From positions 2,480,001-2,544,000 of the forward strand of contig JALIRH010000039.1 in assembly GCA_023055505.1 (NCBI GenBank): a DNA stretch of 64,000 bases, in the 5' to 3' direction. Under the pieces are notes generated by a model. That model was not told the origin of the DNA, did not search any database, and saw only the letters and a list, made by a program, of their open reading frames with translations. The position numbers were made by a program, and so were the translations under genes. This document shows, in pieces, positions 12,765 to 25,700 of this stretch (position 1 is its first letter; each line of letters starts with the position of its first letter). This DNA is from Callipepla californica brunnescens (Eukaryota > Chordata > Aves > Galliformes > Odontophoridae).

Positions 12765-14416
12765 CTAAGGGAAAGAGGGGGGGGAGAGATCAAAATGAAA
12801 ACCCTGGGTCCCCTAAAAACTCAGGACGCAGTGATCATATTATTTATGAAACAAGCACACCAGCTCTCCCTGGAATTTCAGTTGTTAATCGTGATCTTTA
12901 AGCACTACAGACCTGGTGTCCCTGAGAGCCCAGCCTTCTTTCACTAAAATAAATCCTTGTTGCTGCAGGATCCCACACAACCCACAGCCAACACCATCAC
13001 CCAAACTGATTGCTGAAGGAACCCTGAAGAGAAGGTTTTGGAGTTTTTCTTCCGTGGCATCCCAGCTGGCAGCTCAGGTCCCTCTCCAGGGGTTAATTCT
13101 GCTCTTCGAGTCATTGGGCAAGGTGATGAGGAAACGTGGGATCAAGTTGTTTGTGGGAGGGGCTTAACTGCAAGTGGGACCGTCATCATCAGCCTGAATA
13201 CATGCAGGTATCCAGAGTTTGTTGAACCTTCAGGGCTTGAGCACATCGAGAGAAAGTGTTCTGGAGTTAAATTGCAAAGGAATTAAAGAAAAATATTACT
13301 AGAAATAAATAGCTTCATCCAATAATTCTGGACATCTAGCAAGAGGTGTGGAAAAAAAAAAAAAAAACAACAATCTTCACCACTTTCTTTTCTCCAAAGA
13401 TTTTCAAGATTCCTTATAAAAGCAGCAGACCCCTTGGGATTCCCCAAAGAATGTATTGCCACTTGCAGGCGGTGTCACCTTCTGAACCCACCAGGCCAGA
13501 CACACCAGCCCCCATAGATATAGATACATTTTTGTTTCAACCACAAAATAAGTATTTATGGAAAATGCATTTACATAACTAAAAAGATCCATTCAGCTGT
13601 AACGTCTTTGTTCGGGAGAGGAAATCGCAGTAATTAACAACAAACTTTCCAGAGGTTTCTAACACCTGCTTTCTATCTTGCTTCGAGCAGCTCGTACAGA
13701 CTGGGACAATGAGCAACCGCACTGGGTGCAGGACCTGAGTCAGTGCTGAGCAGTCCCAAGGCACAGCCAGAGCACTGGGCAGTGTCACAACTGAAATAAA
13801 CAGGGGGTGGGGGCCCCTCCTCACCTCTGCATCCCACATCCTTCATAAGCCCCAGCCCCAAAAAGCCTCACCTTCTTCAGAGGGGCTGCAGAACCGACCG
13901 GCTGCAGGTTTTTGGTTTTATTTTTTTTTCATTTCAGCACTGGCTTTTCAAATTTACGACACACACCCTTTGCATTAACGCCAGACGTTCTCTTCTCAGC
14001 TCAAACCCAAACCGTTTGTGGGCTGCTGGGGTGCCAAATCACCCCGAGCCCGCAGCCGCTTCCCATCCCGACTCCTGCACCGCTTGGCACGCGTGCTGCC
14101 CAGATGCCAAGCTGCGGAAGGGATTTTTTTTCTTCTTCTTCTTTTTTTTTTTTTTTGGTGTTTCTTTTCCTTCTTTTTTTCCTCCTCCTGCTGCATCTGG
14201 CTCCTGCAGGATCTGCAGGCAGCGGTGCTGGCAGCTGGCACACACCTCGCCACGCTGCTGCCTCCGAGGTGGGGTGGGTTCACGTGGCAGATCTCGGGGT
14301 GAAAAAGCAGGAAAGAGCAAAGCAAAAAAGAAAGATGAAAAAAAAAACAAATAAAAGAGGAAGGGGAGGGGGAGGTGAAGAGGGGCTGCTTGAGCTTTGG
14401 CTTGGACACAAACCAT

Positions 14417-14676
14417 CGCACGTGCGTCGTGCCTCACGTCCCTTCGGGGAGGCAGCTGGCCACTCTTGGCGTGGGGCTGGGGAAGCTGCCGAGGCCGGGG
14501 CTCGCTGCAGTGAGCCGTGGCTCCCAGCAGAGGCCATCCGCAGCCCGCACAAGCGTCCGCCCGCAGCCCTGCGGAGCCCCCGGCGCCGGACTCCGACTCC
14601 CGACCCCATCCGTCGGGCAGCGGGGATGGGGAAGCACCGAGCTCCTCACTGGCGGTCCCTCCATCCTACAGGTGCG
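14417..14676. promoter_or_regulatory. Intronic CpG island
   Basis: I count 28 CpG dinucleotides in about 260 bases, in a GC-rich block surrounded by AT-rich intron. It lies between the FREM1-like exons at 12.7 and 15.1 kb. Such islands often mark transcription start sites, so an internal or antisense promoter is possible, but no TATA box or clear initiator was recognised. A long plus-strand frame across 13912-14691 is built of low-complexity and GC-biased residues and is not credible as protein. The flank at 14125-14185 is pyrimidine-rich and 14300-14380 is A/G-rich. Confidence 0.6.
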
Positions 14677-15001
14677 AAAAGCAAAGAGTAGAAGGTGGGG
14701 AAGGAGAGCCGGAGTCCCCTTCCTTGCTTGAGCTCAGCGGGGAAAAGCTGTGAACGCTGTGGTGCTCAGCACTTTGGGCCACCGTCGCTCTTGGGCCACC
14801 ATCGCCTTTTGTATCAAAGAGTCTGAGGATGGAGGAGCTGAGATTTTTGGGAAGGTTAAACTACAAGTGTTCCACGCAGATCCGTGGGACTTGGGCAAAA
14901 AATATTTCCCAACATTCTGTGCCTTTCTCATAGAAATATTAAAGCTTACTTGGAAGTGAATGCTTTCTTTCTGGTTTTTGGAGGCCAAAAGAGGGACTTA
15001 C

Positions 15002-15177
15002 CCTGCAAACAAACTTCACGCAGGCAGAGGGGAAGAGCAGCTCCTACTGCTGCCTTCGCTGTGTCCACTGCTCCTGGATTTGCTTCCCCTTCTTTCACCC
15101 ACAGACTGCTCTGTATCATCATTAACGAAACCTTCATTTGCAATACACTGTTTATTCCCACTCGAAGCATATGCTCA
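15002..15177 (-). pseudogene. FREM1: Probable FREM1 CSPG-repeat exon just upstream of the 12.7 kb exon
   Basis: A long pyrimidine tract and cag acceptor and a consensus donor (CAGG|gtaagt) bound 176 bases with an open 58-codon frame. It ends with one codon base, exactly what the 12764 exon needs: the joined text reads LREVCLQ-G-RMLPYMHDG, the usual CSPG 'F(T/S)xxDhxxG...YxHDG' pattern. Human FREM1 has SFSMELLKTG before MRLTYMHDD. An internal ANP also recurs in the human text (QPANP). The rest of the exon shows little resemblance, and the expected KPRHG block is missing. Splice sites and phase are strong; protein similarity is weak apart from the 3' end, so a coincidental ORF is possible. Confidence 0.5.
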
Positions 15178-18100
15178 CTGGAAAAAAAAAAATACTGCGT
15201 GTAGCCCCATTGCAGGATCTTTTTTTGCACATCAATCTAGTCTATAATGTACGATAGAGCGCCAACGCTTTCATTGACATATAGCTTGTTCACTTGAATG
15301 TCACGAGAAAGCAAACAAACGCATCTGAACAACGCAGATAGCTGGTTATGTGGCTAATCTGGTGTGTTGCTTTGGTTTCGTAAATGAATTCGTTCAATCT
15401 CCTGAACAGGAAGGAAAACATGAAGCAGTGATCTCAGTACAACTGCTGCCTCTCGTTACCAAGAGGGCCCTGCTCAACTAGAAACACCATTTGTTTTGAT
15501 TACAGATTATCTGTGGTTAGAACCAAACCTTTCCCCAAAGCCTCGCTGGAGTAAGGACCTCATCTGGAGGCAGTTTCTGATTGAAACACAGGACAGGGCT
15601 GCTCGTGAGGGGCTGAGGGCTGAATGGAGCAGGGGCACACAACACCAATTCCTGTTAGTTTGGGGCTGCCAGCTCACCCTGATGGCATACTAGGCTCCAG
15701 CACACGTTCTGCCTGAGAATGAAGTACAGGATTTTCTTCTCTTTTCCCTTCCTTCTGGGTTGATATGGCTTATTAAAGATTTAAATTTTCAATTAAAGGG
15801 TCACTTTGGAGGGAAAAAAAAGCCCCACAACAAACAACAAAAAGTTAATATTCATCCTTACAACAGGAGGTGGGTTCAGAGCAGCAGCCACGCCCTTCAC
15901 ACACATCGGAATGAGTTCAAACACGAGCAGAAATTGCCAGAAAGGCATCAAGGCATCTGAAGTGTATTATGTGTTAAAAAAAATAATAAAGTGTTTCAAT
16001 CAAAACAAATACAACTGCTGCTGCTGCAAAAGAAAAAACAGGCAGAAAGTATTGTCTGAAATTATTATTTTAAAAGAAAGCATTTCAGCTGTTATTTGGA
16101 ATCACATGAAAATTGGATGCTTCATAAAATAGCCAGGCAAGATGGCAAAATGAATATTCAGAACCCACAGAAACTCTTTTGCCTTTGACTTTCCTGTTTG
16201 CCAGACAACTGCAGCAGATTCTTGGTTACCTCTCAGCCCATTTGCTCTCTTGCAGAGGGGTGAGCTGGTGATCAGCTTGGTGCTTTGAAAAATCAGTTCC
16301 GATGTCCATCCCTGAGCCAACTCATGCTGGTCTGGGCCCTCTCCTCAATCCTCTTCCTTTTCTGGAAACAGGGAGGATGACACTCCCCTTCCTGCACGCC
16401 AGGAGGGAGAATGAAATGAAGGTGGTAGTACAGAGGGAATGGTGTCCCAAGAGCTGTTCAGGTTATTTGAGGCAGCCCCATTAGTAGGCTGCATGGTCTG
16501 ACTTCTGTGGCCCACGGTCACAAAATTAAACAACTCTACACATAGGCAGCTGCACTGGGTTGATAGGAAGGTACAGCATTCCACCTGAGGAAGCCATTTC
16601 CCTGGTCATAAGTTCCTATTTACAAAACCTCTGTTTAGCACTTCTTAGGGGATTGTCTATCATGAATGCTGCTAAAATTGCTTGTTGAGCATGAGGGAAA
16701 GCTGTGCCTCCAAGAGCTTGGGAGAACTGGAGGAAGAGAAATCATCCTACCTTGAACATCAAGCAAAACAAAGATAGTTCCTGTAGTGATGGAATAATTC
16801 ACTGTCGAAGGCTGATCCAAGCAGCAGCAAGGTGGGGAGACTTGTTAGCAGGACAACTGTACTTTGAAGCACTGTCACCTGTTAGCTCAGAAATCAGACT
16901 CCTGCATGGATGTGAAGGAAAAAATTTCTCTGATTATTGTGTATTTGACCGAGACATTTCTTTAAGTAATACATCTAATTCCAAAATGAAAGCTTTATAA
17001 AAACAACAACAAACAACCAACAAACCAGTGCACACTGCTTCTGTTATGTCCCATACTTAGCAACTCTGGCACATAAAAACGTGCCTCATTTGTCCCAGTT
17101 CAAGAAATATGATGGCAGTGTGATCATATTTTTCATGATCTTTCAAGTGATCTCTGTGGAATTTATCCTAAAATATCCAAATACTGCATTCAGCATTCAG
17201 GATATTGAGAGCAATCCCACAGCACTGAACTCAACCTGTTTTATTCCACTTGCATCAGTGGGAGCAGAAGCAGACATTAATCTGTACCACTCCTAAAAAT
17301 TGGGGAAGAGCTGTTTTGGCCTTCTAGAAGAGGAACTTCTTGAGCATTTCAAGTACAGCACAACTACAATGGAGGTAGTGGTTATATGCACTCTCTGCAA
17401 ATGAAATGTTTGAGGATTCAGACACAGCAAGTTGGGCAACTATCTCCCCACGAGATTCCCAGAGTACCTGTTGGAATTTCAAAAACACAACTCATCAGAG
17501 TTTTCTGATGTGAGCAGTCGCAGGGAGGCTCCATTCTGACCAATGGAAGTCAGGGTGCTCTGCCAGCACACTTTCCATCTACAGCACGAGTCCTGCTTGA
17601 CTTGCCAGATGATTCAAAGAGACAAAGAACAGATCATGCTCTTCGTAACTGAAGACCACATTCTGTTCTGAGAATAATTCTTTAAATAAAAGTGGTATGA
17701 GTACAGAAGAGAAAAAAATAATACTCAGATCTCTCAGATCTTGTTATGGGGCAACAGTGGCCAGGTGCTTGACTGCTCTCTCCACATACACAGAGCAGAT
17801 ACTCTGGCTTGATGCTTGCAAATTTATTTGCTTCTTCATCCTGAGCTATTGTACTGAAAGTCCCAGTGGCTCCCTCCAGCTCTGCTGAAGCAGAAGAGGT
17901 CCATTCAGGAAAGGAAAACCCAACAACTTATTTTGTGCAACAGACCAGCTATGAAAATAGTTTAAAATTTGGCCATGAGGCAATAAACATTTGCAATTGT
18001 CCATGACTAAGCTATAGGTTTTATATATGAAAAAAACCTGCCAAACCTTTTCAGACAAAGGAAAGAGGGAGCAGAGAGTTCCTGGCTTCTGGCCCTGCTC

Positions 18101-18479
18101 TGGGTCCTCTACCCCAGTACCGTTTGTCCTTGTGACAAATACAAATAAACTGTTACAGAAATAACAGCAGGCTTAGAAGTTGTCAGAGAAGGTCCCTGTG
18201 CACCCTCAGGATGCTGTGGCAATGTCAGACACATATTTTCAGCAACTCTTATGCCAGTGCCCTTTGTCACCGCAAAGCACTCCAGCATTCTCCCAGCCAT
18301 TGAGTGCTGGCATTTCAAAGGACACAGCTTGTTCAGGATCAAATACACAGCAGTTGTTGCCCTTTCTATTTAGGCCTTAAGCCCTGAATCAACAGTAAGA
18401 ATCCTGGACATGGGAAAATACAGCGCTGACAAACACGTAATTTAATTAAATAGGCTGACATTGTTTAAGCAACAGCCCT

Positions 18480-19560
18480 TTCCTCTGATCCATCTCTCTC
18501 AGAACTCTTTGTCTTAATATTATGGTCTACTTGAAACACTTGAGCTCATGAATGGATTAAAGAGAGTCTCATTTGTTTTATTTATTATTTTTACTGCTGT
18601 GCTTGTCTTTTTACAAACGGGAGGCACAGCTCTCATTTAGAATTCACTGGAACATGCACATTCTTTCCTCCTCCTCTGCCCGGAGAGGGGGGAAAGACAA
18701 TAACAAAAAGATCACAACCACTTCAAAAGTACAAAAAACTCTTGGGTAATTTGTCATCAACATTTACAGATTAACAAAAACAGCTTTAGAATGCAATCAC
18801 TTCAAAACCTACATAGGATACACACGTACTGTGATAGTAAATCTGGGGATTCTTTAAAAAGAGTAAGTATTTCGCCCAATTGCTTTTTGTTCAAAATCTT
18901 GGGAAAGAGTCAATGTTGTGTATTTACCTTCTGGTGTTCTCCTTACGTTCTTTCTTTGATTGTAAAGCGTAGGTCCTTGCACTCCCCCTAAGGTTCATCT
19001 CAGAGTCGTAATATCTCAGTGTGTTTGTTGTGTACCCCTTGAAATGCATCAATGATGCATTATATCAGCAAGGACTCAAGCTCCCATTTATCTTCAAATA
19101 ACTCACAATCCACCGCAGCATATTCTCAGTTGCAATTTTTGCTTTCAAGTTTGGCCACCATGTGTGTAGCATTAATTTCTCTGTTCGCATGTAATTCATT
19201 CAGGGACTTACACCAGCTGAGAACCACATATGGAGGCCCAGATTTACAGCGCTTTCATTTTGTGCCATGGAAGCCTACAAGAAACAATTTTCTATTTGAA
19301 TATTGAGTGTTTACAGAGGTCTTGTTGTTCACTAGAGACAGCGGATTATGAAATCATATTCTGCAAGAATCCCATCCAAAAAACCTGACTGCAACTTTTA
19401 TTAACTCCTCTTTGTTCCAGTGCTCACGGGGTTCACATGGGGCAATTGAACATTGCTTTTCCTCTCTCTCAGGGTTTGTAGTTTATTATTGCTATTTACT
19501 ACTTCAAACAAAAGAATGCTCCATCCTCAGCCTGCTCCTGTTGTGTCTGCCATTACTTTA
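18480..19560. promoter_or_regulatory. Possible conserved noncoding block
   Basis: A complex, repeat-free stretch with several splice-like signals on the minus strand, including a good acceptor and a consensus donor around an open 63-base segment (19212-19274, beginning ASMAQNESAV). The segment does not match FREM1 and its phase does not fit the neighbouring exons. I list it as noncoding of possible regulatory interest only. Confidence 0.15.
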
Positions 19561-20901
19561 ACTTTGAGTAAGCAAGACATGGCAGCAGAGACAGAGATGA
19601 AGACTGGGACTTGGGTCTGACGCAGACCGACATGTGCTCCGAAGCCTGCCATAGCTTTGCTGCTGCTTATAGCCTGGATCAGAAGATACACATGGGAATC
19701 TGTTTTGATGAGAAACAGTCGAGAACTTATCTGTGCTAAGTGTATTCACACCATGAAACTGACTACAGTCCCCAGCACAGGTACCTGTATCTGGAAAATA
19801 ATATTTGGGGTTGAGAATACACTTCTATTTTATTACATTTGAGTCAACTCCAAATGCAGATCTCTGTGCCTTCTGTGGCATCCATTTAGTCTTGTTTGGA
19901 GAAAATAATGACACATATTGAGTGACTAATGTCCCACATAATTAATCCTGTAGCTACTTATTTATCAAGATTTCAATGGGAATGGAGCATTTTGATGCAA
20001 AGCAAGAATTTCTGAAGTTAAACCTAATGCTGAAGCAATGCTCAGGTCAAAGCCTACCTGTGTCGGAGACCTGGAGGAGACATCACATGTCCACGGATGT
20101 CTGGGAGAGGAGCTGGGGTAGATTTTGACCACAGCAGATTCTCAGTTTCAGTGGCTGCTGGAGGTAGCAGAGCTGAGTGGACATGGGATCTGGCCCCACG
20201 GAGTCTTGACAGCCTCCCTGGCGAAGGATGAAAAGTGTGAATTGACTCTAATTAGGGATCGCCCATGTGGCCTCTGATGTGTTAGTTTAAATCAAACATT
20301 AGTAACTGTCAATTTCTTCTTTCACCCAAGACCCAAATCCTGTAAACACAAGGACCGTAACAAATCCCTGAAGCAGGCTTTAGCGCACATGTATGGAAAA
20401 CATACTAAACTATAAATACTGTATACCATATGGCATCAAGATTATCTAATTTCACTTCATAACTGGTGATAAAATGACCAATCAACTGACGTGCAGAACG
20501 AAATGCCAAGCCAACAATTCAGCTAGCCTTCAGGCGGCTCTGAGGTCTCATCATATCTCATTGCACCCTAAAAATAAGCACACACCTATTTCACTGGCAC
20601 TAGAGAGCACGGACATGGTGGGAATCTGTGCAACAGGTCTGCCAGCAAAGCCAAAATTTGTCCTCATTTCTCTGCAGGTATGCTAAAGGTGAGGAAGCTT
20701 GATCAGGACACTAACAGTAGCGGAGGGGACATTTTGAACTACATTTATTTACTTATATGAAAAGCTATTATGGGAAGGTGTTATTCATTTCTCACGTTTT
20801 TGTGTCATTCTTACACCAGAGGTTCATCACTGAGGCTCCTAGGCTCTAATATGGTAGAAACAATAGAATAACCACTGTGCATTTGTTACCACTACATCTT
20901 C

Positions 20902-20905
<4 letters not shown>

Positions 20906-20932
<27 letters not shown>
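20906..20932 (+). repeat. Poly-T tract
   Basis: 27 consecutive T; no recognisable retroposon body next to it. Confidence 0.9.
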
Positions 20933-21735
20933 GTCTCAGTGATAAAATTAATTTAATAATTGCACAAACCACATCTCTGATGTTCTGCTTCCCTTAGTTA
21001 CAGAAGGATCCTATTCCAACAGTGAGGTGTCGGCCCTCAGAAACAACATCAGCACTCTGAGGACCAAGATCAAAGTCACTGTTCTGATCCCAAGTTTAAC
21101 AGGATTTCATCACATGGTGAATCCCTGGTGAAAAAGAGAGGAATCACCAAGGAGCTGCTGAATGTTGTCTGTAATAGAAATCACAAAGGTTTCTGCAATG
21201 GCGCTTGAACATTCATGCTTGGGGAGAACATGGGTGATACAATCTTCTTGGAGATACTGGAAGACAAATGAATCTTGGAGTAATGCAAAAGAATAAAATT
21301 AGAGAGTTTTAAAATGGGAATAAACAAGCTTCTTTCAAAGTTAAACGCCGGTGTCATCAGCTCTGATTTTGTGGGGGCTCATCCCCAGAAGCAGCAAGAT
21401 TGATCGGCCCGCAGATCCATTTCTCAGGAGAGTGCTGGAAAATGGCTTTGTTGGCTCGTTTAAAATTAGCTTGGGTACAGAAGTTATGAATATACTGTGC
21501 AGAAAATTGTGCACTGAATGATAAACAAATAGGTTGCTATGATTTGATGCTATTTTAATAGCTGGTGATTAACCAAATGAATGCCATGTGGTGGGGTCTG
21601 ATTTGCCAAATGGTTCTTCTCTCCTACCATCCACTCAGCTGTAAAGTAGTGCCCCATACAGCCATGTACTTCCACCGAATTAAACTCTGATAATATTTCA
21701 GGGAAATAGTAGCATACCATAAGGTAGATACTCAC

Positions 21736-21918
21736 ATAGATCAATCCTGGCACTGATCGTCTCATAGCTAGCTGAGGGAAGGGCATTCTGTAGAAAGATT
21801 TTGTCTTTGAAGTTAAGGTCCTTGGGGTTAAGTGCCTTCAGGACTTCTTGACCAGAAACACTCCAATATTTCAAATGAATGCATGCATAAGATCTCCCAT
21901 CCACAACAAACATATCTA
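21736..21918 (-). pseudogene. FREM1: FREM1 CSPG-repeat exon, diverged and shortened
   Basis: A very good acceptor (ggtttcttcctcag) and a consensus donor (CTAT|gtgagt) bound 183 bases, entering with two codon bases and leaving with one. The open frame includes MFVVDGRSY, then KDLNF and FLQNALPS, and ends ARIDL. Human FREM1 has VFVVDEGCS...DDLEF...YLENILPS...ISIDSF in one CSPG repeat, so both ends and the middle match in order. Eight or so residues between 'DL(E/N)F' and 'ILPS' (human VLVSPPQFG) are absent. This removes the PPxxG core typical of the repeat. No stop is present. The exon is too altered to form a normal repeat, hence the pseudogene label. Confidence 0.65.
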
Positions 21919-22445
21919 CTGAGGAAGAAACCATATTAATGTGAGTCTAGCTGTTCTGAACAAAGTGCTGCCTTGCCTCAGTCATCAAGAACTGGTCATC
22001 TGATGAAGCAAAGACCACACCAGGAACAGCTTGATTTTCAATGCTGCAATAATCAGCTTGAGGACTGCTGAGATTTGGTGATAGAAGAATTTGAAATGGA
22101 GAGCCTGCAAAAGACAATGCACTATTAGAGTTAAACCATAAACAGAAAAGGAACTGGAGCTTTTCCTTCTTGCTCACTTCAAAGTGGATTCATTTTCTGA
22201 CTGGCACCAGTGTAGAATCAAGTCCTTTCCCAGACATCCCCATGCTAGCTACAGAGGCTGCGGCCTCAGATGCTCATCCTTGCTCCTGATGGGAGGCTAC
22301 CCTGAGGTGATGAGTGTGAGTGCCTTCAGCCCCAGCAGGTGAGACAGGGATATGTCTTCTGCACTTCAGTAGTAGCCACTACAGCAGAGCTTGTCCTGCC
22401 TTGTATCACTGAGAGACACGTAGGATAAAAACAAGGGGATATAGA

Positions 22446-22711
22446 TAGGGGATAGGACAAGGGGAAGTGGTTTCAAACTAACAGAGGAGAGATTTAGATG
22501 GGAAACAAGGAAGATTTTTACAGTAATAGTGATGAGGTGCTGGAACAGGTTCCCTAGAGAGATGGTGGTGCCCAGTCCTCGGAGGCACCCAACGTCAGAC
22601 TGGATGGAGCTCTGAGCACCTGATGGAACTGTGGGTGTCCCTGTTCATTGCAGGAGAGTGGGACTAGATGACCTTTAAGGGTTCCTTCCAACTCAAAAGA
22701 TTCTGTGATTG
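22446..22711 (+). mobile_element. CR1 retrotransposon fragment
   Basis: Plus-strand CR1: ggataggacaaggggaagtg, gaggtgctggaacaggttcc, gggactagatgacctttaag, ending cttccaactc...gattctgtgattgat. One of the longer and better preserved copies in the window. Confidence 0.9.
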
Positions 22712-25700
22712 ATAAGTCCACTTCGCTATTTTTATATCTTGTTCTACCTACATAAGTTGGAATTTTGCCTTTTTTTATTATTATTATTTTTCTTTAGTAT
22801 GGGCTGTTTTTATGAGAGAACACTCTAGCTGGCACCTTGGCACTGCCAGCAGTATGTCTCAGGTGTACAGAGCCAGTGCCTCATTGTGTCCCCTCAGGGT
22901 ACGTTAATTAGCATGACTGCACTGGCTCATGTTTCTGCCCAGTTCCAGCTAGTGCCAGAGGTCAGGCTGTCCCCTGACTGTCACCCAGTTGAGCTCTGAA
23001 TAGCTCTTCATATGGACAATGCAAGTTAGCATTCCTCTTTGAGGAGAGTGATGCCAAACAAACCCCCCACTTCTTTGCTGAGCATCTTCCTCACTCACTG
23101 CTCACTCTGCAGAACATCTATGGATTTGACCTTGGAAATAGCAAAGAGGTGGGATGGAGCAGAAAAGACTGGAGACAGAGGAGGAAAATAAGATGGAAGA
23201 GAAAGAGGCGTAAGCAAAAATATGTGGTGGCAGTATGCATAGCTTAAAAAGGCAAAATGAATGCCCTGATCCAGCAAGAGGATTGGGGTTGTGCTGAAAG
23301 AAAGGCAAAGCCTCTCATTGCTTTCACACCATGGTTTTCAAGTAGTCACTTACATATGCCTGAACAAAAAGGATAAAGAAAATACTAACATTTCACATAA
23401 GAATTGTCACTCCCTTGAGAAAATGGATTAAAAAGGAAAAAATGGCTGAAAGAGTTTATTAACTCTGTAATATAATGACTCTCCCTTAGACTTCTCCAAG
23501 TCCTTTACAAATAATTCAGACCCAATGCCACTGCATACCTCAGCGCGAATGTTGCTCTGCGTAGGCAGTTGGACATCGTGTATACTTAAAAAGAAAAACT
23601 GTGGTTTAAAATGTTTTGCTGAATTGCATAAAAGAGCAGATTAATTTTGGTCCCTATTCTGGAAATGATGAAGTGGGGACATGGGAGGTTTTAACGTGAG
23701 TGTTATCAGAAGACTCCACTAATGGTGGTTTCTTCCACCTTTTGGGAGTGACAGTCAGAAGCACTGGGTAACACCACCTTCTTCTGCTCTTGTCACCAGA
23801 CAATGCTTCCTTCTTCCCCAGACAAGCACAATTCCTGCGTTATTTGCATTTCATTTCTCCGCTACATGAGATAGCCTCGTTGTGCTGCTGCACAAAGAGG
23901 GGCTTTGTTTCCCAACCAAAGGCAGGCAAATAGCTGGCTATTGAAATTTATAAGGAGTAGAGTAATGTGACAAAATGCCACGTTGCTGGAATGCTTCTGC
24001 TCAAGAGTGTGCCTGCACAGATGGAGCAGAGCCTTGTCACCAGTGACCTTGCTCGCTCTTCCGCACCAGTTGCATTTTCCAAGTTCCTTACTCCTGCTGC
24101 AGCTCTGGACCTTCCGTTCTCAGTGGTACTGCAACCCGCCAGCATGCATCTCTGAACAGGAACCTCATGAGGCAATCCTTTACAAAGGAAGAAATAAAAT
24201 AAAATCGGAAGAAAATGACATCACACTGATGTGGCAAAGTGAGCTGCCTCTGTGTTTGTGTAGCATGAACTCCTGCTCTCCAGTGCCCAGACATTTCAGG
24301 TGGCCTCATCATCCCAGATGGATGCTTCAGTGCTAGCAAACCACCATAGCTAGTCAGCTGGGCCTGTCTAGCAGCACAAGCCACCCTACTCAGATTTTAT
24401 TTTTCATGCAATCTGTAAGAATTTGGGATTGGATACCTGTTTCACCACTTTTGAATCATTACTGACTCCACAATAAACATGCAACTCAATGACAAAGCAG
24501 ACCATAAAACATCTGGGAAAGCTGAGAGCTTCCTGACATCTCCCGAACCTTTGTGATGAATGCAGGCAGAAATGAAGGCCACATACTCTAGCAGCTGTAT
24601 GCTGGGAGAGCATCTACACAGAGCTCAGCACTCAGCCTGGATGCCCTGGGCAGCTCAGCACAGAGAGCACTGCACACCCAGCAGCCCCTGGTTTTCCTCT
24701 AAGAGCTGAAGTGCTTTTTCAAGAGCTGTATTAAAATGCATTAAACCAGGAAAATTATTCTCAAACACCAAGCCCAGTCTTAACCAGGTACATTCCTATT
24801 CAGCCTGCAGCATAAGCAAAGACCACGGGATCTACAAATTGTAATTAACTTGCTGAAGTAGGTCAGGACTGTATATGGCAGCACAGAGGTACTCTGGCTT
24901 TAATGATTTCAAATATTTTGAGAAGCAAACTGAATACACTTAGTCAAATTAAGTGTTTTCTCTGAGCTGTCAGCATTGCCAGCATTGCCAAGATGAACAG
25001 GATAAATTGGATTAGATGCAGTCTATATGCTTCAGACCCTAATGGAAAGGGATCCAAAATGTAAAGCAATGCACAGAGGCAAAGCAAATAATATATATTG
25101 TCTGTGATGCTGCAGATCTCAGCTTATTGATTAGCCAAATAGTTTGAAATAGCCAATGTCTCCAATTTTGAAGTTTCTTGTCTCCATTTGTTTATTGTTC
25201 AAAATCTTTCCCCTCTGCTAAGTAGAATCCACCTTCTTTCTGTGGCAGCTTACACACTTGCTTTTTGTATCAGTATTAGCTGTTTGTGTACATAGGGTAG
25301 TTTTGGGTGGAGTTCAATGAGCCAAAGTCCTACCTCTCTCATGATAGACTCCATTCTCCTGATTATGCTGTTAGGTTTTCTCTAACCTAATTTTGGTCTG
25401 GCTTTGTCTTTCTAGAGCTTGCATGCCCAGACAGTGCCTGCCCAGAGCTCTGCAGCAGCATTAGTAGTTAATTCACACTGGGAACCCATGACTTCAAGCA
25501 GACATGAATTCTGAGCACCTCAGTTAAACCTAAGGGTTCTCCAGGTTGATTTGCTCACTGCACTCCTCTACCTTCATCCCCCAGTTCCTGAGACAAAGCT
25601 TGCAAAACCAGCCAACGTCCTGGTAAAAATTATGTGCAGGGTTGCAAAGAAAGGCAATGGTAAAATTAGGAATAAACACCAGCTAACTCATTTACTTAAG

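Larger units (their letters stand above)
15178..21735. other. FREM1 intron(s); one weak exon candidate
   Basis: The human QWKDMNAFHINYV segment should be encoded here but was not recognised. The only phase-compatible splice-bounded ORF is 20058-20172 on the minus strand (acceptor ccactcag, donor CAG|gtaggc, 115 bases, enters with two codon bases and leaves with two). Its protein shows no FREM1 likeness. A 27-base T tract lies at 20.9 kb. Nothing else is identifiable. Confidence 0.4.

Noticed and set aside
13912..14691. 259-codon plus-strand open frame across the CpG island
   Set aside because: It is rich in F/S runs, K/G runs and A/P/R from simple and GC-rich DNA, with no domain. Other frames are equally open here.
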